From assembly GCF_036373705.1 (NCBI RefSeq), contig NC_089853.1, positions 31,527,068 to 31,591,067 of the forward strand: a DNA stretch of 64,000 nucleotides, in the 5' to 3' direction. The stretch is from Amia ocellicauda (taxonomy: Eukaryota; Chordata; Actinopteri; Amiiformes; Amiidae). Position numbers and translations under genes: made by a program. Under the pieces are notes generated by a model. The model saw only the letters and a list, made by a program, of their open reading frames with translations, was not told the origin of the DNA and did not search any database. Of the stretch, positions 40,845 through 53,775 are shown piece after piece (position 1 is the first letter of the stretch; each line of letters begins with the position of its first letter).

Positions 40845-41737
40845 TACACCAATCAGCCAAAATATTATGACCACTGACAGGTGAAGTGAATAACACTGAT
40901 AATCTCATTATCATGGCACCTGTCAGTGGGTGGGATATATTAGGCAGCAAGTGAACATTTTGTCCTCAAAGTTGATGTGTTAGAAGCAGGAAAAATAGGC
41001 AAGCGTAAGGATCTGAGCAACTTTGACAAGGGCCAAATTGTGATGGCTAGACAACTGGGTCAGAGCATCTCCAAAACTGCAGCTCTTGTGGGGTGTTCCT
41101 GGTCTGCAGTGGTCAGTACCTATCAAAAGTGCTCCAAGGAAGGAAAAGCGGTGAACCGGCGCAGGGTCATGGGTGGCCAAGGCTCATTGATGCACGTGGG
41201 GGGTGAAGCCTGGCCCGTGTGGTCCGATCCAACAGACGAGCTACTGTAGCTCAAATTGCTAGAAAAGTTCATGCTGGTTCTGATAGAAAGGTGTCAGAAC
41301 ACACAGTGCATCGCAGTTTGTTGCGTATGGGGCTGCGTAGCTGCAGACCAGTCAGGGTGCCCATGCTGACCCCTGTCCACTGCTGAAAGCGCCTACAATG
41401 GGCACGTGAGCATCAGAACTGGACCACGGAGCAATGGAAGAAGGTGGCCTGGTCTGATGAATCACAAGTTCAAGGTGTTGACTTGGCCTCCAAATTCCCC
41501 AGATCTCAATCCAATCGAGCATCTGTGGGATGTGCTGGACAAACAAGTCCGATCCATGGAGGCCCCACCTCGCAACTTACAGGACTTAAAGGATCTGCTG
41601 CTAACGTCTTAGTGCCAGATACCACAGCACACCTTCAGAGGTCTAGTGGAGTCCATGCCTCGACGGGTCAGGGCGGCAAAAGGGGGACCTACACAATATT
41701 AGGCAGGTGGTCATAATTTTATGGCTGATCAGTGTAT
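40845..41737 (+). mobile_element. Tc1/mariner-like element, internally deleted, both terminal repeats present
   Basis: The left end TACACCAATCAGCCAAAATA and right end (reverse complement TACACTGATCAGCCATAAAA) are matching terminal repeats of about 30 bp, at TA-rich target sequence. Inside, 40977-41249 encodes a helix-turn-helix start ([21 protein letters not shown]). The catalytic part survives only as fragments such as WSDESQ and [17 protein letters not shown]. At about 890 bp, several hundred bases of transposase are missing near 41465. Confidence 0.85.
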
Positions 41738-42055
41738 ATATATATATATATATATATAAACAGAATGTGTATTTCTTTAAACATTTCTTGAGTGATGTGA
41801 AAATTATTCGCCTTCATGACCCCATTTGTGGTCTTACTTAACTGAGTATTTCCCCATACTTGGTAATTATTTGGACAGGCATTCCCCTGACTAGTTCTTA
41901 GGAAATTCAGAAAAAATGCATTTTCAGTTGAATAAGAATAAAGTGTATTACTTTACCATAGTGTTCAGTACACCTTTGCTTGGCATATGTATTAAGCTGC
42001 AAAACGTCCCACAAAATCACTGAAATAAAATGTGAGTGCTGTTATATGATTGTAG

Positions 42056-43867
42056 TCGCAACAAGATGTGTGCAACTGTTCCTGTTCCACAAGAGCAAGA
42101 GAAGACGAATATCATCAGCAAGAACATGATGTTGTTGTTATCATCCATTATTGAGGTAAAGCACTTTCTCCAAGACTCCAGAATCCAAACATAGACTTCC
42201 TGCTGCCAGAAGTAGAGGATAAGAACAACACTATAGATACAAGGATTTACATTTTGCCCGTTCCGCAAATCATATCAAACTGGATTTGAGATCCATTCTG
42301 CAGAGAGCTGCATAGATAAACAACAACAAAAAAACACTCAGAAAGACAACGTTCCCCCTGAGATAGAATAGATTTATTAGCAAGAGGTAATCAGGAAACA
42401 TACATTTTTATACAAAAAAACTGGAAATATTTCTCAAGCTGTGGAAATAATTTTTTAAGGATTGAAAGAGAATTCTCATACCACTGGGTATTGCTCACAG
42501 CAAAATGTTTGTTTTTGTTTTATATATATATATATATATTTATTTTTTTATTCTTTTTTTTAAACTTCTGGTTGTTATAGTGGAACATGCCTGCCACTTG
42601 AGCGTTAACTGTATTGTATCTGTACTGTACATTGTAAAAATACATACAAATATTCACAGAATAAGCACTACATTACTATATTCCTGCTAAAAGAGTGATT
42701 ATAGACAGGATTACAGTATATGTAAAACACTTTAAAGTTGTCTTCTACTTCTAAATTGTGGTACTAAATATCACAAATTGTTGAGTATTTTTAGGTAAGT
42801 AAGCTAGTTGTTAGGATATAATGCCTGTAAAGAAGTGTGCTTTACACTGTTACACATTAAGAAATATATAAGGCTGCATGTAGAAAATATGCAGCATATA
42901 CTTCTGTTAGGTGAATTGGCAAAGTTTCTACAAAAGACTGATTTTCCCATTTCTTCTTAAAGATGCAGTATCTCTTTTTGATTTTATAAGACTTGTTTTA
43001 GGCTACATTACAAAAATACCAGTAAATAAATGCAAGCTGAAAAGTAAATCACTTCATATTATACACAATTGTAGCTGAAAAAATTCACCACCTTCATTTG
43101 AAACAATGTTGATATTTTTTGTTTTTTGGTTATTCATTTCATAAATGTTTATCATTAAACTATGCTGAATTGTCAATTATATCTTTCCAGAGGTTGTTGA
43201 AAACTGATCCAGCTGTCAATATTTCAAACTGATTAAACTGAGTTCAGACAAAGGTATGGTGTAAAATTTGAACTGCCTGCTCCACAGAAATCAATGGAGT
43301 GACAGTCACAAAATGTACAACTCAGTTATCTTACTTCTGTAAACTAAATGCAGCATCAAATAACTGTTTTAGGTGAAGGATGTGAATATGTCAGTTACCA
43401 CTGTATCAGTTTCCGCATAGGTTTCCTTCATAACAATCCATATGACAATATACAGTGTAATAAAACTGAAGTTTACTTAAATATGCAGTATCTTCATTCA
43501 CATTGGTATAGTAATTAAAATAGTATGGTTTCACTAGTAAACCAAACTCTGCCATGCTTTTTCTAAGTGGTATAATGTATGTTTGATGATCTCATCCCTG
43601 CACTTGTGGGCTTTTTACTCTTAAAGAATTTCAAAACAAAGAAAGACCATGGCGCTTCTTGACAATGTGGACCAAGCTACAGAAATACATAGTGAGCCTT
43701 TTCATTCTGTCCTCAGGATACTAAGCTCTGAATTATCTTTGAATAAAATGGAATAATCTATTTCTTCATCAGCATTATTGCCAGAACAAGAAATACTGCA
43801 TCTTTAGGTTCTCTCCATAAAGCATTTAACATTGGTTTTAATTATTTAACATTGGTTTAAAAAATAT

Positions 43868-43898
<31 letters not shown>

Positions 43899-44075
43899 TC
43901 TATCTATTTATCTATCCATCAATCCATCCATGTTGTATTTTAGGGATTGTTTTATTAGGAGTCCTCTTTCCCATCTCACAGGATGTTGTTTCCTGATATC
44001 CGAGTGTCCAATATCCACAAGATCATGAACAACATCTACGAAATGCTAACGAAAATTAAGAAATGTGTTGACTGA
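42056..44075 (+). other. exon-like segments, possible small unannotated or decayed gene
   Basis: Three plus-strand segments are open and bounded by splice-like sites. The first, 42056-42155, has an acceptor before it and GAG/GTAAAG after it. It is followed in another frame by 42185-42289 with FLLPEVEDKNNTIDTR. The second is 43627-43691. The third is 43982-44075, preceded by CCCATCTCACAG, and its frame reads FPDIRVSNIHKIMNN then TKIKKCVD and a stop. The phases of the second and third do not join in that frame, and no signal peptide or start was found. It could be a fast-evolving small protein gene, a pseudogene or chance. Confidence 0.2.
43866..43930. repeat. (TTTA)n-(TATC)n microsatellite
   Basis: Tetranucleotide repeat with an ATCC end. 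Confidence 0.9.
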
Positions 44076-44404
44076 AAGTTCTTTCTTTAGAGATGGGCCT
44101 GAAACTTACGCCTATAGCCTTTCCTGTAATACTAGAAATGACATTGAAGTATGTTAAAAATATATATATACATACTTTTTAACTAGGATACACAGTTCTG
44201 TACCCAAAGAAGTCCGAATATCTATTCCAGCTCCTCTCATAAGAATTGCTTACATTATTATTTACTCAATGAGATTGACTGTTGATGTTGTTCCCCCCAT
44301 TAAGTATTCAATGAGAAAGCAAAATTAACAAATCATCATTGTTTAAGAGCTGGATTTTTTTTGCAGTGGAACTGATACAAGATGCCTGTTGCTGTGTACA
44401 GGCA

Positions 44405-44405
<1 letters not shown>

Positions 44406-44438
<33 letters not shown>
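44406..44438. repeat. (ATA)n microsatellite
   Basis: Eleven AAT/ATA triplets. Confidence 0.95.
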
Positions 44439-44441
<3 letters not shown>

Positions 44442-44672
44442 CAACAAAAATGCTATTGCTGCAGTACAACACGAAAATCAAAGCTGTAAGCTATCAATGC
44501 CAGGCTGCAAAGATTGATTAATTGATGTATTTATTTGCTTTTTGCAGATGTTTCTTTCTCTGATAAAGAGATGACTTTCAAATAAGAAGAATACAAAGAA
44601 AATTGTAACAAGGAGAAGGCAGACCAGCTGTGATACATCAATAAGCACTAAAATCAAGCTAACAAAAAACAT

Positions 44673-45466
44673 AATGGGTCAATTGCAAAGAACTGAAAGC
44701 CGCGGACTAACTGGAAATGATCCCATGGTTAGTACGCAGCTCCATACTAATCTAGTCCGCAAGTTTAATACCCATTGCAATGAACTCGGCGGCTGAAGTT
44801 CATCCCCAGCTGTGGACTTAAAAAGGTCTCCATTGCAACGAAACCCAAAATCACTGCTGCTGCCCTCTAGAGGAGACCAAGTACGGGACTAACTTACTCC
44901 TGCTCCAGCTACGGACTAACTATAGATAGTACTGTACTAAGAGGAACAAAATGTGCCAAATCACAAGGTATTGACTACTTTTGTAACTGAACTACTCATA
45001 ACTCGATTCATAACCACTAATCGTTTTGTTTTACATATCAAATAGTTACGTTTTTGGTTTTGACAGTGAGAAAATATAATGTATTAATAATGCTCTGGTG
45101 TACACTGGTGAAATTGACACCACAGCTAACACTAAAACATAATTAAAATAAGAACCAGTGTACAAAATGTCAGTTGAAAGGTTTTATGAAATACTATGAA
45201 ATAACTGAGAATATATTGAAAGCTCTATGGGAATTATTACCCAGCTGGAATTGCAATGCAATATTATATTAATAATATGGAGTTATAATACAATACTAAA
45301 GCTGGGGATCAGCTAGTCTCCAGCTTTGCTCCGCCCATTTTTTGTTGCAAGGGCACTAACTAAGTCCGCAGCTAGGGATGATCCTGAGATAGTATCGTAC
45401 TAGCTAGTATGCAACTTAGTACAGAGCTCCGTACTAACTCTGTGAGTTTGTTGCAATTGACCCATT
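44673..45466. mobile_element. non-autonomous DNA transposon with terminal inverted repeats
   Basis: The start AATGGGTCAATTGCAA pairs with the end TTGCAATTGACCCATT. Several copies of a GTCCGCAG/CGGACTAAC word lie within the outer 250 bp on both sides, in both orientations. There is no transposase ORF and no convincing target duplication. The superfamily is uncertain; Harbinger-like is one possibility. Confidence 0.7.
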
Positions 45467-46205
45467 CTGCTCTATTTATTTAGCTTTATAGATTATTTTT
45501 TCTTTTGGGTGTGTTCTTTTTGAGGTGTCTTGTTACAAACTACCATCTTGTTTTCACATAAATATCTTGTTTTTTTTATTATTATTTTTACATTGCTACA
45601 TTTGCACTAGCTTAGAATGAAAATAAACAAGTAAGTAAATAAATCAACATTTCTCCCCTATGTAAGAATTAATCTGCTCTTGTTGAATGTTATTGGAAGT
45701 GCAGGATTTTACTCTATATAAAGAACTTGATTTAAAAAATAATTTTGAAATCAGCTTTTTTTCTTTTTTTTTCCTTTTTTTTAATGGTATAGTATTAAAA
45801 TACACCTTTACATATGCCATCCCTCAAAGACTTTGAACAATGAAGCTCTGTAACCAGTGATGACTGCCGTGGTTTGCTTCTTTTGATATCATTTTTTTTT
45901 ATTTAATTTAATTATATTGTTGTAGAAAATAACTAGATTAAATGATCAAAGGCAGACAAAAAAAAATCCAACAGTAAATAACAAATAAGCTTCTAAGTGT
46001 ATTTTCTTCCCCCAAAATCTCTGTACCTATACATATAAACTCTTGTTAGTCTTCTAGTTAACTTCTAATAACAAGGATACAATGTTCCTTTCAGAGACAC
46101 ATACTAGAAGGATAAGTCTAAAGTTATCTAATACAAAGAATAGTTTATGTACATATGATATAGTATCTGTACAGTCTGTAGGCCTGGGTGAAAGCTTCCT
46201 CCTCT
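45467..46205 (-). other. RASGRF1 3' UTR and downstream sequence
   Basis: AT-rich sequence after the RASGRF1 stop. A minus-strand AATAAA (plus-strand tttatt at 45898-45903), about 300 bp past the stop, is a plausible poly(A) signal. A second lies at 45475-45480. Confidence 0.45.
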
Positions 46206-49200
46206 TCAGGTAGGCATTTTGGGCTCTATTCTGAGAGAGGCTTCATATAGGCTTTCTTCATCCAGTACAGAGCTATTGTCCATTAGGTATTGTGTCACCT
46301 AAAAAAAACAGCAACACAATATGATTTAAATGGATTGCAATATTAAATGAAAAAGGACATGTCAGGGAAAGACACTGGCTAATAAATGGATATGTGTAGC
46401 ATACAGTTGGCGTTGCTGGTAGGTGTTTCTGCAAAGAAGACCATTAGCGTAGTGCCCTGCTGTGCCAAATGCCTTAAAGGTCCCTTTGTGTTTGCCGGAT
46501 GCTCTACAGTGGACAACAGGTCTGATTCTGCAACACCTAGAATGAACCACTCTGCAACACTACAAGACCAGTCTCCTGGCGAAGGGAGGTTTGAACATTC
46601 TTACATGTCTAGGGGAGAGACTGCACCATTACAAGATCATATACACAATATAGCCCTACACTAACAACATATTGCTATGGAACACAGTATTGTGATTCTG
46701 AACCAAATGTCCTTTGTAGAAAACTAGCATATCTTCGTAATGAACATCAGCTCACCTTTGGCTGGTGGTCAATTTTGTAAGCCGTTTGCTGGAACTGCCG
46801 GATTTCTCTGATGATGTGGGAAATCTAGGTCAGAGGAGACAACTGGCATTAAAATCAAGGTCGGACAAGCAAGCTTGCTGCTGGTCTTTTAATACATCAT
46901 ATACACAGCTCAAGAAAAGGCCCAGTGTGATGGACTCGTCACACTCTGGAAAACTCCCCTAGCCTCTTCCCCAGGCTTTTACTGTTACACACCATGAACT
47001 CTCACACAATCATTCCGGGGGCATGTAAATTAGGGGATTTGGGGGAATTATGGGACTGTTTGGGATCTAGCATTTTGATTTGTAGATTTTGTTTTAGTAG
47101 CTTCTGGAAAACATAAAAAACAAGCAGAATTAGATCATCATAATAAAAATACCCTGATGGCATCAATCCCTTTTAAAATGTGTACTTCTCAGAGAGCAGT
47201 GACATTTAACATGTTGGTGCATAGCTGACAAAAGCATGTGCATGAATTTTCTGGCAAGTTATAAATGTTACTCATTGAATTTTAAGCTGTTTTCATCCAA
47301 TAGCAATCTCTCTTGTGAAATGGGGGAGCCTGGATTATTTTTGCATGCTAGACAACTGTTGAGTAAGATGTCAAAATAAAGGGAATTACACAGCCCCTGA
47401 TATGATGGACCCATTATTCACATTTTCACAGGCAGGCTACAACAGTCAGGGATCAGCTTAGATTCTGTGAACAGCATTAATGGTGCCAATTGCAGAGAGT
47501 TCATTATTGTCCGTCTCTTGTTGTCCTGCTGTCTAGATAGACTTACCATCCTCATCTTAGAGAAGTTGACCAGGTTGTCCTCTGTGTAGTTGGGAGTCCC
47601 TTCCTCGATGAAGGCCAGGTCTGTCAAGTACATGCCCAGGTAGGGCACACAGGGGGGGTCGCAACTTAAACACAGTGGGGAAGACAGGCATGACAGATCA
47701 GAACCAAGAGAACCAAACCGAAACTGAACTGCGCATCAGAAGTAGGCTGTTCAACACAGATGAGTGGATTCCTTTTAAGAAATGGTTGTAAAAGAAAATA
47801 AGTTTGTTCAAGGTTAAAGTCCACTCCAGATTAATCTGAGAGTTATTTGAGTTATTTAAATATACACTTGTATTTATGAGAACACAATAAAGAGAGTTAC
47901 TCTCTACAGAAATTGTAATAGCTCACATTTCATGGAATATAACTGCAGTTTGTGGACATTTTTCAGTTGGCCAAGTTATAACAGAGAACAAATCTCCCTG
48001 AGTTCTTAAAGTATCCTCAAATGCTTGAAAGCTCACCTTCTATAACTTTCTATAGTTCAGGATTTTCTCAATGTGTACAAGACACAATACACCTTTGCTT
48101 TTCCACAGAAAGATGAAAAGATGGGCAAAACACTAGTCAGTGCTGCCTACTCTCCACATTCCAACAATGCAGAACATGGGAATTATGTTGTGAATGTCAA
48201 TCGAGGGATCTCAGCACAGCGAAAATACTCTGCTTTGCCTGCTGGAGGCTAATAAATAAAGCACTTACTTCTTCAAAGCCTCCCTGAGGTTCTTAAACCT
48301 GCCCTCAGATGAGACCAGCTTCTGCAGCTTATCAATCAGAGTCTTGGTCTACAAGAGAGAAGACACACTTTCATTGAGTGACTGAAGCTTCAGTGCAGCA
48401 TGCTTTGGCAAAGAAAATAGAATACTTGAGAAGACTTTCAGATTTGTTTTCAGAAATGACATGGCTAGGAGCAAACAGCTCTTTCCAGTAACTAGCAGCT
48501 CCTAAGGTTTGTGGAAAGATTATGGCATGTAGAAGGAATGTCGTTTTCTTTTCCTTGGTAGGCAAAAAAAAAAGCTTAATTTCTTTTTCACATGCTTCAT
48601 AGGCTGCACAGAACACTTGGCTAGGAGTCTAGAAGGTAAATGTATACCTGTTTCATTAAACAAGGTATTTCCAAATGTATTTCCAAAAAGTCACTTCCTG
48701 ACTTGGAAAAAGACACACAGGGATACAATTGTAACAATCAGTTAGAACCCAAGCTCAGAGTCTCAGACCGACTACACATCACCTGATATGCAAAGGCATC
48801 TGAACCTATGGATTTGTCTCTTGAAAAATTGATATCTTTTCAAAAGGTTTCTTCCAGATGATCTGCCTGGTTGCAAGAGAAGGACCCTCGGTCAGTTACA
48901 GACTCCCTTTACCTGCTTGGAAACCTTGAGCCAGGTCTTCTTGAGGCGGAAGATGGAGCTGCGGTTCAGGGAGGAGGTGATCTCCAGCACAGCATTGTAG
49001 TTGTGGAGACAGCGGCAGATGTCTGCCACGGCCACCCACTTCTCAATCACGGCCACCCGCGCGTTCACATCCTCAGACTTCAGGATCTCCGAGGCTATTA
49101 AGTCGCTGATCTTTTAAGGAGAATAGTAAAGCACAGAATAGATTAGACAGCGTAAGGAACAGCTTAATGATTTGAATGACATAGGCTCGCTATACAATAC

Positions 49201-51644
49201 AATTGGTTGAATTACCATTTCTTCCACCAAATGTAATGTCAGAGGAACATGATAATATAGGTGGTTTACCTCAGCTATAAATATCAGTACTAGTATTAGT
49301 ATTTTTTGTATTTTCATTGATAGGGAATGGATATTAACTTACATCATTGAAATGTTTAGTTGTTTGCATGATATATGGAGTCTTTTCATTTTTGTCGGGC
49401 TTCATCCAGCCTTGTCCGAAGAACTCCCTGTATTACACAGAAGAAGAAAAAAAAGGAGGGGTTAAAATTACACTGTAGTGCAGCAGTCATTAAGTAATAG
49501 TTAGTTAGATCAAAATAAATCTTAAATCATGTGTTTTCACCGTAAGGTCAAGTTGAAAGCTATAATTGACTGCTGTCTGTGCTGTTCTTTGCCTGCATTT
49601 CTATTTATAAACACCTTAATATTTTTTCAAATCTATGTCAAGATCTTGTGTGCAGCCATTATTTTCAACACTGAAATGTATTTATAAATCATATATTCAA
49701 GACATTTATTTTCTGTCTGAAATGTGTCCTCCCCAATCTCTCACTCACTCGTAGGGGATCCCCTTAAACACCAGGTGGTCAAGCAGAGTGAGCTGCTCAG
49801 CAATCTCCAGGGCAGAGTGGCTCTCGAATGGGTCAGCTTTCCCCCCTTCTGCCTGCAATCCACAGAGCAATACAACACAGTTAACCAACTGAGAATGTGT
49901 CTGCTCCCGCCTCAGTACCAAAACTATGAATTAGTCAATTCCATGGTCACTCTGGAGGAAATACAGTAATAATTCCATGTCATTCTCTTGAAGTTTAAAA
50001 AGGGATTGTGCAATGTTTGCTTAATTTTTATTCAATGGTAATTTAATCATCTGTCTTCTTAATATTTGCCCAACAGAAGCAACAGCTACATGCTGCAGTT
50101 GCCTACACATCAGTCATAAATCAGGAAGGTACATTCAGGTGCAAAAGTGAGCAGACACTGTTGTAATTAATGGATGGATACAAATGAAGCTGAATACATT
50201 CAAATCTTAAAAAAACAAATAAATAAAAACATACAAAAAAAATAACATGATGATACATAAAAATATAAAAATACGTCAGTAGTATTCAGAAGATTTGGTC
50301 GATTTACAATTTGCAGGAAACATCTGCCAGAGCACTGATGTCTTGACTGGGTCTGCCTTCAGGGCTGCATGCTCAAATTATTAATTTGATCTAGTTTGAT
50401 CAAATAATTAGTTCGAATTCAGAGACCCCTGACCAAAGTCTTGCTCACCGGACCCAGTCAGCTCCTCACATACTCACCAGCTGCATGACTTCCTCCAGGG
50501 TGATCTGATTGTCCCCTGGGTCCTCCTGGGTCAGGGTTCTGGAGGGAATGACATAATTCAGGACTATGCAACAATTTATATTTCTGTCTTTTTCTCAGAT
50601 TATTACATAACTTCATAGGTAGGTCATAGGCAAATTTAAGGAAACAACAACATGAAACATTAAATAACAGATCAAAGCATTCTTAGACAAATTGAATTAT
50701 TTTGTCTTTTTTTTCTTATATAGGTGACTACATTTGTTTCCAATTTGAATCCCTTTTCCTCTCAGAGACATCTGAACAGGAAGTTCTATGCAGACCGCTC
50801 TGGTCCTGGAATGCTACAATCTGGCAGGTTTTAAAGTTCTCTCTGAATCATCAGCATTGTAAGAGCTGTAAAATGTTGTTAAATTGGTCCAGTTATCCAC
50901 TATTTAGCTGGGTTAAGTATTTAAGTAGTTGGAATAAAAATCATCATTGCAGCCTGACCTGAACTTTGGACCTTGGCACCCTTGCTGAAATATGCAATGC
51001 ACAAAGCTAATGTTAAGGTACTATATGGTACTTCATATGGTTCTGTCTCATAGTAGTATATACAAGAACTAGACATCTATTTGGTCGACTGCAATGACAA
51101 TAAAACCCTTATAATTAGCAAAGGTGTTCCGTGTGATTAGCACAAATTGCGTGCCAGGCAGTAAAGCTGGTCAGTGTGGAGTGCATTCTGCTGTACCTGA
51201 TGATGTTGGCAGCAGCTTTCCTCTCCTGAGTCAGTAGCTCTGGGTCATGAATCACCTCCTCCAGGAAACTGATCACCTTCAGCTTCAGATCAGTGTTGGC
51301 CTCAAAGTCCTGCCACGCACCCAAAAGAGACCAAAAACAGAGATCTCTAACACTGAAGATGATGGTACAAGTCTAGTGACACCCAGTGGTACCAAGTGGT
51401 ACCTTGGACCAGAGCATCATCAATGCTGTGATTGCATGCTGTTTTAAACACAGAATATTTGTGATGTCTTGCTAATACTGATAATATACAGACACTTCCC
51501 GACACCATTGTCATTTCTTCCTGGCAGTAGGTTGTACCTGTGAGTGTTTGGACACCCAGTGCCTCAGCACATTCAGAACGCGGTTGGTCGCCGCCCTTCG
51601 GATGACAAACTCCTTGTCTCCATTCCTCTGGTCTGTTGGAAACC
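46206..51644 (-). other. RASGRF1: RASGRF1 exons for the CDC25 (Ras exchange) catalytic domain
   Basis: Ten exons from 51644-51538 to 46298-46206. Characteristic blocks are [73 protein letters not shown] and [19 protein letters not shown]. The end is RIEPKMPT. No disabling change was seen. Confidence 0.92.
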
Positions 51645-53710
51645 CTGAGGCCCGGGAGACAGAATCATCCTTATCACATGCTCCACAAACACACTACACA
51701 AACAGCACTACTCCTCTGCCCGTCCAGAAGCCATTCTTTGCACAATAATAAGAGCACCTCTTAGTTGAAAAATAAATAAAACTAATATGCCATTGTACAT
51801 TGAATACATTCCAAATGAAGGGTGATGGCTACAATCCCCCAACCCCCCAACCCCCCAACTTAGGTGTGGTTTGATTGCTATGTGACATTCTGAAGCTCAG
51901 GTTTCTGTAGTGTGTACAGCTGGGTGTGAGCTGGTCTTCTCATGGAGAACTAGAAGCAGCTGAAGGAGGCTGCTTCAGATGTCACTGACAACCCAACCAT
52001 ACTACACCAACAGACCAGCACCCTAATGCTGGAGGGGGTTTGTACATGCTAACAATTCTAAATAGAAGGTCACCATAGCAGGCCTAGCAGGCACAACATT
52101 GGCTCTTTTAAAGGAGCTCCCTAGCCCCCTTACCGGTGCTGGCCAGGGACATGCGGCGGTACTTCTCCTTGGTGGGCGTGCCCTCGTTGGCCCCCGCTGT
52201 GGCAATAGCGAAGGCGGAAGCAGCAGAGAGGGCGCTACGGTTGTTGTCCAGCTCTCGGCAGGACGTCACCACCACACCGTTATTGTAGGAGAACAGAGAG
52301 AAGTCTGGGGAGAGAGGACAACCAAGGTCAGAATGAAGAACTCGTATAGGCAGGACTGAGGGACTGAAGGGTGGTCATGGTACAGAGTCTCACGAAATAA
52401 TCCTCCTAGAGCTGCAAAATACTTTTTGCAAGAGAGCGGCTACTTCATCAAATACTGGTCAGCGGTTTCTGGGTCAAGGAAACTGCAAAAAGATACTCAA
52501 CATGAGGAGAAGACTTCCTGACAAATCATTGCTCCTTCAGACGCTTGCCAAATTTTGAGTGCACACTGCTACAGTGTTTAACAGGGGCCCACAAGCATTT
52601 TCAGTGTGGTCTTCTGAGGGAGAAAATAACCAAACACTTCTATAGCTACTTTGGTAGATTCTTCTAGTCATTCTGTGAACGCTTCTGTGAACATCTTAAG
52701 GCTGTGTTTGTATCTATTAATGATGAGATGTCAGAAAGCAAAGGGCACTTGTCAGGGTAGACCTAATTTTCCAATGGCAAAGGTTGCTTTCATTAACTGT
52801 AGCTCGACCCACAGGTCTGCAGGAACAACTGTTCCTCCTGGTGAACTAAATTTTTTGCCATCTTCCTTCCACATAAGTGGCATGATGCATCTGCAGGAAA
52901 CATTCTTATTATTGTAGGCAAGGCAAACATTGGGAAGGGTTGTAACAGGTGGCTGATATGGGAAGAGTAAATTCTTGATGCAAATAAAAAATCATTAATA
53001 GGTAATGAATCAACTGGTCACCTTTTAGCCAACATCGAAATCAAACACCCTTTCAAGTAAGTGGACAGTGTGTAGAATAAAGAACACAGTCTTACATAAA
53101 GAATAGTAAAATACATCTTGGACATATGCTTTTTTTTATAACCATTTAATAGGAAACTGTGTGTTGTTCTGTAGGTTACTGCACTGGAATTCATAGTCTT
53201 TTAATGAAACATCAAAAAGCAATCCAAGTCAGACAGACTTTACCCGGAATCAGAACTCCAGGCAAATCAACTGAATTAGTCAGCCAGTGAGACAAAACAA
53301 CCCTCCGTGGTCCACATAATAAAATGTCATTGCAGAGGGAAAAAGCAAAGCCCTCTCACACAAAACAATTCAGTCTGCTCAGCTTCCTGTGCACAGTACA
53401 GGGAACACTGCTGCTGTTTGTGACGCACTTACACCACATTTTCTTTTTACTATGAAAGCATTTAGGATAATTTTGCCTGACACTTAAAATGGGCTATTAT
53501 CTTAAAAGAGGGGGGTGGTTGGGGAGGGGGTGGGAGGTGGGAGGAACATCACAATGGGAAAATGGAAAGTCATAGTGTGGGTGGCTCATTTAGTTCCTCT
53601 TTTTTAGTTTTCACTCCCAGCAGAGGGCAGCATTGCTTAATACAATGCTAATGCCATAATTTCTGCAAAGGACTCAAGCAGAAATTACCTGAGTAGCAGA
53701 TGTTCGCTGC

Positions 53711-53775
<65 letters not shown>

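Larger units (their letters stand above)
41738..44672. other. AT-rich spacer with microsatellites
   Basis: Contains (TA)n at 41735-41758 and 42520-42540, a TTTA/TATC tract at 43866-43930 and (ATA)n at 44406-44438. Except for the weak exon-like segments listed separately, nothing coding was recognised. Confidence 0.5.

Noticed and set aside
43191..43253. Segment between a good acceptor (TCTTTCCAG) and a good donor (AAAG/GTATGG)
   Set aside because: All three plus-strand frames contain stops, so it is not a coding exon; at most a non-coding one.
48871..49101. Plus-strand ORF opposite the RASGRF1 exon 48913-49110
   Set aside because: Mirror of a conserved coding exon on the other strand.
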